Source of the DNA: Mixia osmundae IAM 14324
Taxonomy: Eukaryota > Basidiomycota > Mixiomycetes > Mixiales > Mixiaceae
Assembly: GCF_000708205.1 (NCBI RefSeq)
Contig: NW_014575563.1
Location: 1,936,068-2,000,067, forward strand
Length of the DNA: 64,000 nucleotides
Reading direction: 5' to 3'
Below the pieces are notes generated by a model. The model searched no databases. It saw nothing but the letters and a program-made list of their open reading frames with translations, and was not told the DNA's origin. Positions 22,449 through 33,094 of this stretch are shown here, in pieces. Position numbers and translations under genes: made by a program. How positions within the stretch are numbered: position 1 is the stretch's first letter; every line of letters starts with the position of its first letter.

Positions 22449-22800
22449 CCAGGTCTGTCATAGAAAATGGAGCCCTCGCTCAAGCAGGCGACAGTCATAC
22501 ACAAAGGAAGATGGCGCTGGTCAATCTTCGTCATTTATCACCCTCTCGAAGGTGGCCTTACGTTCTGGGTAGACAATCTGCACACCTCGGTCTACGGTGG
22601 CTCGTGAGAAGCTTGTTGCCGCTTATCACGCCCAGCTGATGAAGGTTTGTGCAGTCTTCTCAACAGTTGCTCGTTCGGAATGACATGCTCTGACACCAAT
22701 GGGGAGCAGCAAGACGTAGGCAAGGACTTTCGAGGTTGTTAGCTTGCGCATCTCATCGCTTCGCTGGATGCATAAAGCGAGGTGCTGTGATTGCATGCAG
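22449..22800. other. Intergenic, with possible residual coding sequence
   Basis: 352 bp between the small secreted-protein gene and the end of the aspartic protease gene. The left part (to about 22607) is open in the frame of the preceding gene and may be its lost or unannotated C-terminus. The rest shows no feature. Confidence 0.35.
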
Positions 22801-23953
22801 TCATGCATCTGGAATATCCTGCCGCAAAGGCGCCAAGCCAAGCATGTCATCTGCGAACGGTCGATGAGCATCGGGTAAGCGTATGGGCGAACGACTGACT
22901 TGTGTAATCTAGATAGAGCACCATATTGCGCAGCATGTACTTGCCAATCATATTATCGCCAAGAGAATTCACTCTGAAGACTGTACACAGCTCCATCACA
23001 CGTGGAGTCTGTATGCAAGGCGCCAACTGGTGCTCGCCAGGGACGTTGATGATACGTGTTCCCACGAATAACTGAAGCATCTTGGGCGTACGTCTGACGA
23101 TGATCTGTCCTGAACTTTGGTTGAGATACGCGCCTGGATTGTACCAGATGTACATCTTGATTGCAAAGTTCGCGAGCATTGTGTGCTGAGTGCCGGTATC
23201 GATCAGGATTTGATCAATTTGCAGCATAGGTATTCGGATGTCGGCAGCCCAACCTCCTACATCGAGGCCATCGATTCGTTTGAGCCATGACGGCGAGCCT
23301 AATGCATACTCGTAGGCAGGCGGTCCGAAGATGAGTGCTCTGCCCGGTACAATCGTAACGACAGCTGCGCTGATGCTGCCTTGCTCGTTCGCGAGTACTG
23401 CGAAAGGCTTCAGATCGGCTGGCGGTCGTAGGCCTCGGCGTCGTAGCTTATCTTCCAAGGCAGCCGCTGTGGCGAGCCCAAAAACACCGACGGCGGGATC
23501 CATCCTGCTCTTGAAGCTCAGCAAAGCTGCAGCTATCGGCCAGGTCGCTCACATTGGCCCGTAGATTTTGGCCGGCTGATCGATTGCCAATATATACGAG
23601 GTGAACGGTCTATGGATATTCGCACCGTACGATATGTCTTTGATCAACCAGCCGCGCATTTTGGTGCCTGTAGAGATCGTGTAGGCTATATTCACAGAAA
23701 GCGATGTATTGACGCTCGCACTGGAAGGTTGGAACGGGAACTCGGGCAACAATCCGAGAACACTGTAGGGACTGCCAGTATCGACGATCATGAGATAATC
23801 TTTGCCGCCCAGATTGAGCGTGACAAGATCGTATACGGATCCCCCCGATCCAAATGATGATCGAGTGGTCGGCATCTCAATGGACTGCGCTGTACATGTC
23901 CCTGACAGGAGTATCAAGCAGAGAAGTAGCAAAGGACTTGCGCGCAAGTTCAT
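22801..23953 (-). CDS. Secreted pepsin-like aspartic protease (A1 family)
   Basis: The protein starts with a signal peptide (MNLRASPLLLLCLILLSGTC). The first catalytic motif is MIVDTGSPYSVL and the second is ILIDTGTQHTML, the two Asp-Thr-Gly sites of A1 peptidases. Three exons: 23553-23953, 22900-23504 and 22801-22850. The first intron (23505-23552, 48 nt, GT-AG) joins KIYGPM to MDPAVGVFGLA, equivalent to the family's G-hydrophobic-LG segment. The second (22851-22899, GT-AG) yields the C-terminus LYLDYTNDMLGLAPLRQ, typical of the last strands of pepsins. Total about 350 residues. There is no obvious long propeptide, which is unusual. No GPI tail is seen, so a soluble extracellular or vacuolar enzyme is inferred. 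Confidence 0.83.
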
Positions 23954-24224
23954 GTCGCCCGAATTGCGCAGAACAGGTGCGCAAAGAAACGCAAGTAAGC
24001 TTGGCGACAGGACAGGCGCTTCAGGCTGTGGCTTGGCGACAAAGCGTCATGGCCCCTTGGATCATTGGTGAGAGTGCAGCGGTCCGTCTCAAGTTAGTCG
24101 GATACGATGAGAGGTGAAGAAAGAAGGAGAGGTGACATCATCATTAATATGAGAGTCCTCCGAAGACAATTCTGTCGCGTGACGAGCAACGCCGGCGCTG
24201 CGGTAACCCGACCGCGAGGCCAAG

Positions 24225-25486
24225 ATGGGCAAGCTCAACATAGCTCATCACAAGAGCTACCATCCTTGTAAGCTCGCCCGTGTCGAAATGTGCCTTAGCC
24301 AAGTCAAAGCTTCACACAGACCGACGAGACAACATCGAACGAGTCCAACGAGATGAAGAGGCTGCACGACTCAAGGAGGCCGGCGAAGAGCAGCGCATGC
24401 TCCTGGCTGTGCGCTGTGATATTCTCGAGCTATTCAGCGGCTGACAGGACGCCCGGTAGGATTCTGAAGCTCGAATCGCACTCTTGCGGAAGAAAGCCAA
24501 AGGCAAGGCCAAGGAGCGAGAGCCTGGTCTGGAGGCTCTGGAAAGGCAATTGGCTGGCAAGAGCGATCAGCCTGACGAGACAGCTCGAGTGACCATCGTC
24601 AGGCCCGAAGCGGAAGCAGCAAAACAATCGAGCATCGACACGGATGGCCATCTCAATTTCTGGGCTGATCTCGAGCGTGGCGGCGTGCGTCTCTCCCTAT
24701 TGCTGCCCTTGTCTACATCCTCATCTAGCTGAACAGACGCTGCCGGCGCAACTGGGCAACAATCCCAGGCGCGAAGCTGACAAGCGCAAGGAGCAAGAGA
24801 AATGGGATGCTCAGACGACAATGTACCTCGGCCGACCCGCCAAGGAGCTACAGCCTTGGTACACCACAAAGGATTTGCTCAGCGGCGAGGAGCGTCGTAG
24901 AACGGATGAGCAGAAGCTCGAGCTAGCTTACAAAGACGGCGAGAGCAAACGTACTTCGGACCCACTATCGCTTGTCAATCACTTCCTGCAGAGACGCGAT
25001 GAGATCATTGCTGCCAAGGAGCAGGCAAAGCAGGACCCCTTCGGTACGACTGCACGATCTCTCAAACCGGGTTTACTGGAGATGCCGTTGCTTCGACCGA
25101 AACAGCGAGGGCGGACGAGGCGGTCGAGCGTGAGCCCCTCGCCACCAGCGAGCAGAGCGAAGCCTGCAGATCCGGACGGAGATGAGAATGAAGATGCATA
25201 TGCACCGGCACCACCGCCACCCAAGCCACTCGCTCGGCAGGACCAGCAATCCGAAGCAAGTCGGAGGGAGAAAGCAGAGCGAGAAAGAGCCATGGCGCTC
25301 ATTCAGGCCAAGACCGGCCGTTCGGTAACGTCTACGCCAGCAAGTGAGCGGGGGTACTCAGACCAGTGGAATAAGCTCGAAACGAGGCTAGCCAAGAACG
25401 TGCAAGCTCGGCGGTGGAACGACGAAGACCGTGAGCGTCGTCAGGCTTGGGATACGTCTGCTCGCTACAACGATAGACGAAGATGA
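24225..25486 (+). CDS. CWC25: Pre-mRNA splicing factor Cwc25
   Basis: Cwc25 joins the spliceosome after Prp2 action and is needed for the first transesterification. The start MGKLNIAHHKSYHP is the family signature. A GT-AG intron leads into YRRDNIERVQRDEEAARLKE (CIR N-terminal region), then DSEARIALLRKKAKGKAKE and HLNFWADLERGG. The last exon contains RREADKRKEQEKWDAQTTMY, QPWYTTKDL and a low-complexity Pro/Arg/Ser-rich tail. Three introns were traced, all GT-AG. One ends at GGTAG rather than the nearer ACAG, which would bring a stop into frame. About 360 residues. The C-terminal repeats of RERAMALIQAKTG type are probably disordered. Confidence 0.88.
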
Positions 25487-25600
25487 GCAGGCTAGATCTG
25501 TACAGGTGTTGTTGTCACGATTGGGATGCATACAACAGAGTAGTTGCGAGCGTGCCTGCGAGATGCGATAGATGTATTGGCGAAGGGAGCCACGTCTAGG

Positions 25601-26946
25601 CTAGAGCGCTTGAATGCTCTGCAAGAGATACTGCTTCTCGTCAATGAACTGCGGGTCCTGGGTATCGTTGCGGAAATTTCGCAGGAACACAATGAGGCCG
25701 TCCTTGTTTCGCTTGAGGATGTTGGCGATCTTTGGTGGTTTGCTCGGATTTGCCGCAAACACCTGCAAGTTATATTGGCTTCTCATGCAAGCGTAGCGGC
25801 TAGATCGGCTCACCTTGAAGACGTGAAAGGCCTCGAATTGGATGTTCTTTGAGCGATGCCGTAAGAGGTTCATCATTGTCTTGAGATTGTCCTCGGAAGA
25901 GACATATCGTATCATGATCTTGTAGTTCTTCTTATCCAGCAACAGGTCACCGAGAAGCTTGATCGATTGCCTCTGGGTGACGTAATTGTCGGAATCGATG
26001 AGGGTCTGGTAATGCCCAAAGAACTGTCTTGCATGTCAAGACGTGCCTTGTTCTTGTGTATGAATAATGAATAGATGGACCTACCTCGTCATAGTGCGCG
26101 TCGAGATACTCTGCCACGATCTCCTTGTGTTTTGTGAGCGTATCCTTGAAGTTGAGCATGGCATCGCATGCAATGCCAAACGTCGTCCGCTCGATGTAGC
26201 CAATAAAGTCGTAAAATTGGTCAGAATAGAGCAACATCTTCGCCAGCGGCTCATGTCTGATCATCTCCCGAAGTATCATGCCTGTATTGAGGGCAATCTC
26301 CGGTTGTCGGTACCTGCACGACAGTCAGAGCTAGCAGGTGGCTCTGCCAATACAGACTGACCCGTTCATGGCTGCTCGGATGACCTCTGGCTTTGTCCTG
26401 AGCGTCTCTACCGTCGGTAGTCTCTCGCCAATCTGCCGCCGCAATAGATGACTGAAGATCTGGGCTACATCTTTTCTAGCCTGTTGTCATGCTGCGGGAT
26501 CAGCCTTGCGCAGCTTCAGTGCAGCGTGTGGCCGACCTCAAACTCGAGACTGCCCATGTGGAGTAGAAGGAGATAAAAGATATCGTTGGAATAGGCTTCA
26601 TTGGCCAGCTCGGCGAGTGCCTGGGTGGATGGCTCCTGATCTATCACCAGGAAAGCATTAGCGACCCATGCGCACTGCATATTGTTCATTGCAAGGCACC
26701 TGATTCGCCATAGAGAACAGCACGGATGGCGGTGAGCGTCTTTGATGCTTCCCGCCTGAGTTCAGTCGCGGCAGGAGACGTGTTGAGGACAGGGACATGC
26801 TCGAGGGTCGTCGAACGCGCGCTAGGCTGATAATTGGGCGGCGGAGGATCAAGCTGAGCTAGCCTGATGAGGATGTCCCGCAGCGTGCGGACGAGCTCAG
26901 AGGGTGACTTGGCGTTGGCAGTCTTGCGGGCAAAGATGCCCATCAT
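25601..26946 (-). CDS. HYM1: MO25-family scaffold Hym1/HymA
   Basis: Hym1 is the fungal MO25 (CAB39), an armadillo-like scaffold that activates a GCK-type kinase in the RAM/MOR morphogenesis pathway. The start [20 protein letters not shown] is typical. Later exons read [130 protein letters not shown] and [18 protein letters not shown]. The C-terminus is [13 protein letters not shown]. About five GT-AG introns. Length is close to the usual 330-340 residues. Convergent with CWC25. Confidence 0.92.
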
Positions 26947-27408
26947 CTTGCTGTGATGACTTGCCGAGCTGTCGTCAACTCGCTGCTGCCCGAGATCGTG
27001 CAGGTGTTCACTTTGCGCACGGTCGCATCGGGAGAAGATGCGCTATGATCCTCCTGGCGGGTCGAGATGTTCGTCCGTGCGGCCGGCCTCGTCTAGGTGC
27101 TGCAATGATGACCACTCGCGGCTGAGCGGGCGCAGGGCTGACGTTGGCTTAGGCGCGCGCTCGCTTTGCTGGAAATTGCCGGCGTGACGTCGTCGTCCGA
27201 TAGAGATTGACAGCCAGGTTGTCGGCTGGTAAGGCTTGTAGAGCACAACTGTCACCCACAAGCAGCCAGCGGAGCATCATGGCTCGCGTCTGACAGGCTC
27301 AGCTGACGCTCACAGCCAGTTGTGACCAAACAAAGTGCCAATCATACGAGGACACAACACCGACCACTCGAGGCGCCTCATCAAGCACGACACGGCAGGC
27401 TGGGCGGC
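26947..27408. promoter_or_regulatory. Divergent intergenic region of HYM1 and SKT5
   Basis: 462 bp between start codons on opposite strands. The SKT5 frame is open upstream of the chosen ATG back to 27322, with a GTG at that point, so translation upstream of 27409 is possible only if a further 5' exon exists. No other gene is seen. Confidence 0.4.
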
Positions 27409-30185
27409 ATGAGGTCAGAACCAAGCGGGCAGCACTTGCCCATGCTCACCTTTGACACACGCTTTGGCGAGAGCGAATTTGATCTCGAGCCTCGTCCGCC
27501 AAGACAGACTTACAGAGACTCTGGAGCTAGCTCGACCTACTCGCTCGAGCAAGACAGGCACAAGCAACGAGACGGTCTCCAGCCTCATCGTCTGACTGCT
27601 CCGACTGCCTCTCCTAGCATGGAAAGACCAGACTCGATGGCCTACGATCCCAGAGAGCGCTGGTCTGCTCACTCTGAACACCCCGCGCAGCACCCTTGGA
27701 CAGGCAAGTGCTTTGCAGGCTGCCGCTTGGAGCCTCTTTTGATGTTTGGGACTGCCACAGAAACAAGACATTACAACTATTCCTCGCCAAATCTCGCCAA
27801 AGAGCCAACGGAGGACCAGATACCTAATCTGGACGATCTCGCGATGGACTTTGATCGCGCCGCACTGGGATCCTCGACAGATCGTGGCCTGCAAGGCTCC
27901 TCAGCTGACCGCGATCGCACACAGACAAGACCGCGACTGCCTAATCTACCTCCTAATCAATCCGGCCATCATGACGCTAGCTTGCCCACCGCGCAACTCG
28001 TCTCTGGCCAGCGACACAGCGCGGACAGCTCCCGATCCAGCAACAGCAGTACACAGCGTCACAATCTCGGGCTGGCAGAAGACGATCTCTCGCCCGTCGA
28101 CGAGGCACCACCGCCGAGCTACGGCGACACGCCTTTCCCAGACGATCAAGATCCTGCTGAAGCCACGCTGACTGTGCCACGAGGTGATGCAGAGCGAGCA
28201 CAGAGAGACCAGTTTCGCCGTTCTGATAGCACAGCAAGCACAAATTCGGGACTGCCTTATGACCATACGAGTTGGAACGCGAGCGACGAGGGCACCGTCG
28301 GCGGTTCGACACTGAACTCAACGTATCAGCCTCGTCTTGCAGACTACCGATCGAGTGCAACGCCTACCGTAGCGCAGGACGAGGATGGAGAGGTATACGA
28401 TGCGCAGCACTCTCGACGACTGCGAACGATGAGCAGCATGAGCGCGCAGAGCCTGCCTCGACCGCAGCCACGTCATCCCCACGACAGCTATGGCTACTCC
28501 CAGCAGCAGGAACGCCCCTACTCCGGCCAGCAGACGCCCATGGCAGGTCCCAGTCGAGCACCCTACAATGGCCAATCGCAGAACATGGTCAAGAACGGTA
28601 GCGGACCGGGTCCATATTCTCCTCAACCGATGCAACAGGCTTTCATGCCACACCAACAGCAGAACCAATACTACCAGCCGTCCACAGAGCAGATGTCGAT
28701 GCCTGTGTTTAATCCTGCAATGAGTCATCTCGGCCCTTCAGGTCAGCCCATGCATCCTGCTATGTTGCGCAGCGCAGCCTCTGCATCATCGCTCCGGACC
28801 GGGCTGCCTCCGCCAGGTAGCGGACCAGTCAGACAAGCGCCTGCTGGCTATGGGGTGATGCCTCCGCCTCCACCCGCCCAGGCGCCAGCATCACGGCGAC
28901 CAGCAAGTCAGCAGACTCTTGCCCCTGTCACCAAGCAGTCCATTGACGAATACAGAAATCGCATCAAGGCAGATCCTGATCCTGAAGCGCAGTTCAATTT
29001 TGCGAAATATCTCATCGAAGCTGCGCGCCGCATAGCGAGAGCAGGCTCAAAGGATCGAGATGACATGAAGAACAACAAGAAGTATCGAGACGCATTGCTT
29101 GCAGAGTCACTCAAACTCATCAAGAAGCTTGCTACGCAAGGCACGGGCGTCAGCAAGACGGCCTACGCGGATGCCCAGTTTTTTCTTGCAAATTGTCTTG
29201 GCAACGGTTCGCTTGGATTGCAAGTCGACATGGAAAAGGCCTACAACCTCTACGTACAGGCGTCGAAGCAGAACCATCCTGCAGCAACATATCGCACAGC
29301 AGTCTGCAATGAAGTGGGAGCAGGCACGCGCAAAGACCCCAATCGAGCCGTTCTCTTCTATCGCAAGGCCTGCGCGCTTGGAGACACGGCGGCCATGTAC
29401 AAGCTCGGCATGATCTTACTTAACGGTCTGCTCGGACAGCCTCGCAACCTCCGCGATGCCCTCGCTTGGCTTCGAAGATCAGCAGCACAAGCGGATGAAG
29501 ATAACCCTCACGCGCTGCACGAACTTGGCTTGCTTTACTCTCGCATACCACTCAAAGGCGATACCCCCGGTCTCTACAATGAGCTTTCTGCTCGTGAATG
29601 CTTTTCGCAAGCTGCTCAGCTTGGCTACCCTCCGTCACAGTACAAGCTTGGCTCATGCTACGAGTTCGGCGCGCTTGGGTGTCCTGTCGATCCTCGACGC
29701 TCGATCGCTTGGTATACACGTGCTGCTGAACGCAACGACCCCGAGTCAGAGCTAGCACTATCTGGCTGGTATCTCACCGGCTCGGATGGTGTGCTTCAGC
29801 AAAGCGACACTGAAGCCTATCTGTGGGCTAGACGAGCTGCAAATAAAGGCTTGCCAAAGGCCGAATTTGCATGCGCATACTATCACGAGGTAAGCTATTC
29901 ACAAGATCAGCAATCTCAAGCTCAAGTGCTCGCAGATGGGCATTGGGGTGAAGCCAGATCAGGACGAGGCGAGGCGCTGGTATATGCGTGCAGCAGGCAA
30001 GTCTCGGGATGCATACCACTCGAACACGAGGCTAATCTTCGCATTGCGCAGCTCAAAACAACAAGCGAGCTATGCAGAGACTCACAGAGCTCAAGAAGCT
30101 CGGCACGCAGCAACGAGCTGGTAAGCAGGGTCGCACGGCCAAGCCAACGCGCCAGGATGCAGAGAAGGAATGCGTCATCATGTAG
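27409..30185 (+). CDS. SKT5: Skt5/Chs4-type chitin synthase activator with Sel1 repeats and CAAX box
   Basis: Skt5/Chs4 activates and localises chitin synthase III at the cell surface. The N-terminal half is a low-complexity Gln/Pro/Ser-rich region (MRSEPSGQHLPMLTF onward). From about residue 500 come Sel1-type repeats: AQFNFAKYLIEAARRIARAG, YADAQFFLANCLGNGSLGL, EKAYNLYVQASKQNHPAATY, GDTAAMYKLGMILLNGLLGQ, LHELGLLYSRI, YPPSQYKLGSCYEFGALGCP. A GT-AG intron joins YYHE to MGIGVKPDQDEARRWYMRAA. A second intron (29997-30051) requires a GC-AG border (GCAG|GCAAGT) and leads to AQNNKRAMQRLTELKKLGTQ and the C-terminal CVIM. CVIM is a farnesylation (CAAX) motif known from Chs4. A further in-frame GC-AG intron at 27704-27760 is possible. 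Confidence 0.9.
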
Positions 30186-30203
30186 TTACATTGCATTAAC
30201 GGA

Positions 30204-32947
30204 TCAAAATGGCTTTGTCTCTCTCTGCAGCCACTTGTATGCGCGAGGATCGCTGTCCTTAAGGAGCGGCGAAAGCTTCTCCAGTACCTCCTTATGATAT
30301 TCATTGACCCACTGAACCTCTTGCGGTGTCAGCAAGCTCTTGTCGATCAGACTCGTCTGAATGGGACACTGTTGTATATGGGGCGTCAGCAGCGAACATG
30401 CTGATGACGCGTGGTTCTGACCATTGTGATGCGCTCAAAGCCGAGAGACCCTTTATTGCCGAAATTGTACCTTGCCTTGACGTCTTTGACTATAACGAGA
30501 TTCTCTATTCGAATGCCGAATGAGCCATCTTTGTAAAAGCCGGGTTCTGCTGGACTCATGAGCTTTGCTAGCATGATGGGTGCGTGGATGCGGGAACGCA
30601 CCATTTGACAAGACCATGCCAGCTTTGAGAGCGGTCTCGTTGTAAGCAAGGCGGGTGCCGATGCCGGCGGGTCCTTCGTGCACATTGAGTGCTGCAAAAA
30701 TCATTAGCGGGTGTGCATCAGGAAGTGCGGAGACGTACCATGGCCAACACCGTGACCGGTGCCATGGCGGTAGTCTGAGAAATGCGTCAGCGGAGATGCG
30801 AGGAGAGGGCGCGTGACCGACCAAGACCGTCTGCCCAAAGCGCACGACGCGCGAAGGCATCGAGTACATAGCCGGTGGTGCCTTTTGGGAAGACGGCACT
30901 GTCGATGGAGATATGACCTTGTAATACGCGCGTAAAAGCATGACGTTCTTCATCGGTTGCTTTACCGAAGTGGAGCGTTCGCGTGACATCTGTGGTGCCG
31001 TCCTCGAACTGCAAGGATCTCTATGAGCGGAGCCTAGCGATTTGTTAACGTTGCGCACCTGAGCACCCGAGTCGCAGAGGTAGATTTGGTCCTTGTCGAT
31101 CGTTGCGCAGCTCTCAGGATCGGGCGAATAATGAATGATGGCAGCATTTGGCCCCGTAGACGAGATGGTCGTAAAGGATAGGCCTTTATAGCGCGGCAGC
31201 TTCGAACGCAGATCTTCTAGCTTATCTGCAGCTGCCGACTCCTTGAGCTCAGCGCCAGATGCAAGCTGTTCCTCGAGCCAGGCGAAGTAAGCGACGAGCG
31301 CTGCGCCGTCGCGAATGTGCGACTCCCTGAACCCCTCGAGCTCTACCTCATTCTTGATCGCCTTTGCTTCTGCGATTGGCGACTGGACGATATCCACATT
31401 CTGAGTACCGGCAGCTGTCGCCAAGGCAAGCGATGTCTTATTGCCAATCACGACCTAGTGACCTAGATCAGCAGTGCTCGATGCCAGATGAGCCGGGCGC
31501 ACCTTGGCACCTTCCCGCAAGCTGGATGCGAGACCTTCGAGTCGGCTGAAGATCTCATCGTAGGGTCGAATAGAGACTTCAGTGGGCAACTCATGCTTGA
31601 CCTCTTCGGGCACCTTGTCTGCATCGACAAAGAGCGAGACCTCGCTCGGTGTGACGAGCGCGTAGGCAAAGAAGACTGGGTTGTAAGGAATGTCCGAGCC
31701 TCGCAGATTGAACAGCCCTGCTCGACGGCGATAAGCCTAAAGGCAGAGGGACAAGGGCTCGACTTGCAAGCTACTTCATCGAGCATGCTCACGACGAGTG
31801 CGTCTGCTTTTCGCTTCTCGAGATCTTTGCGCATGTTGGCAATCTTTTCGGCCGCTGAGCGTCCTGCTAAGCTATCTGGGATGACCGTCAATGGGTTCTC
31901 CGGTCGCTGAGGGCGGTCTGTCCACAGCTCGTCCACCAAATTCTTAGCGAGGGACACGAGCTGCGAGGACTTTGATGTGAGCGAGGCCGAGATTGTCTTT
32001 GCGTCCGCTGCAGCGCACAAGTGGTCAGGCGAGTGCGCGGACAGAGAGGTCAGCACTTGCCGGCCGAGATCAGTGTTGGGTCGATGCCGACTTGAGCGTT
32101 TGGCGGTAGCTTTGTACGAGTGAATCAGCGCAGATCGTCATCATTAGTGTCGATAGCGGACCTTTCCCAGATATTCCTGCCATGTCGGTACATCTACACG
32201 AGCATGAGTGGTCCGTCGTCAGGCAGCAAGGAAACCACTCACCGGGCTCGCCTGATCGCATGAGCGTCCAGTCTGTATCGAGCTGTTGAGATGCCTGTAG
32301 GAAGTATCGGCCATCTGTGAAGAGACAGGCCTCCTTCTCGGTGACGACGACGGTGCCCGCGGAGCCCGAGAAGCCAGAGATGAATTCACGGCGCTTGTCT
32401 GCCGCGCAGCTGTACTCGCTTGCATGAGCATCTTCCGCAGGCACAACACTACCAGCCATGCGATCCGTTCAGCGAGGCTGCGTCAAGGGGAGGAGCAAGC
32501 GCACTATGCGGTCAGGGCGTGCTGAGCGAGGAGTGATCTAAGCGCTTTGATGCGGTCGTTCGTCTTGACCGGTCCACCCGGCTTGACGACGGCACCCATC
32601 GTATCTATCGGAGCTGTAGGTCGTTGCAAGGATTCTATTCGGGCTCGGTGTTCCTGTCGTGTGACTGTCCTAAATCGAGGGACGGACTGGAGGAGCTCGG
32701 CTTCTGTACGGATGTGCGATCTATCTCTCCCGTCTTTCTGCAAGAAGTCTGACGCTGGCAGAGCTTCTAGCTGTTCAGTCGTAGTGTAGTGACTCGAGCT
32801 GACGCTGTCTGACCCGGGCTCGCCTGTCGAACGAGAGCGTTGCCAGGGCTTCCTGACCACCCGATGTTCCGCTTGCAACACGAATGCAAGAGGACTGGCT
32901 TGCGTGCTTGACCTACAGTTGCGCAAGCGTGTGCCTAGGCGGAGCAT
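30204..32947 (-). CDS. Xaa-Pro aminopeptidase P (M24B metallopeptidase)
   Basis: Removes N-terminal residues preceding proline, using two metal ions. The first exon starts [14 protein letters not shown], with an arginine-rich, acid-poor stretch that looks like a mitochondrial presequence, and ends [21 protein letters not shown] intron (about 32463-32506) joins it to [13 protein letters not shown], then [20 protein letters not shown] and [14 protein letters not shown]. The catalytic domain has [64 protein letters not shown], supplying the metal-binding Asp, Asp, His, Glu, Glu. The C-terminus reads [20 protein letters not shown] to ETKPF. Many short introns. The stop is 18 bp from that of SKT5. 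Confidence 0.9.
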
Positions 32948-33094
32948 GGAGCCATTCTACGGCTGACGATAGACGGAGTCAAGCTTGTCCTGTCAGGGCC
33001 CTGTCGCATCGGCGAACTCTCACGATCAGCACAGCTCTGCTGCCCCGCTAACTTCACAATATCAAGGCAAAATTTGTGTGAAGCGCTCACAAAG
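32948..33094. promoter_or_regulatory. Shared divergent promoter of aminopeptidase P and RRP12
   Basis: 147 bp between start codons. It carries GGCAAAATTTGTGTG at 33066-33080, an AATTT-core element about 15-30 bp upstream of the RRP12 ATG, similar to words upstream of TIM8 and RPA43. Function is inferred from position. Confidence 0.4.

Noticed and set aside
32070-32459. ATG at 32459 ([12 protein letters not shown]) as the aminopeptidase P start
   Set aside because: It lies within an intron. Splicing the upstream exon gives [18 protein letters not shown], which matches the family better and adds the missing N-terminal helices and presequence.
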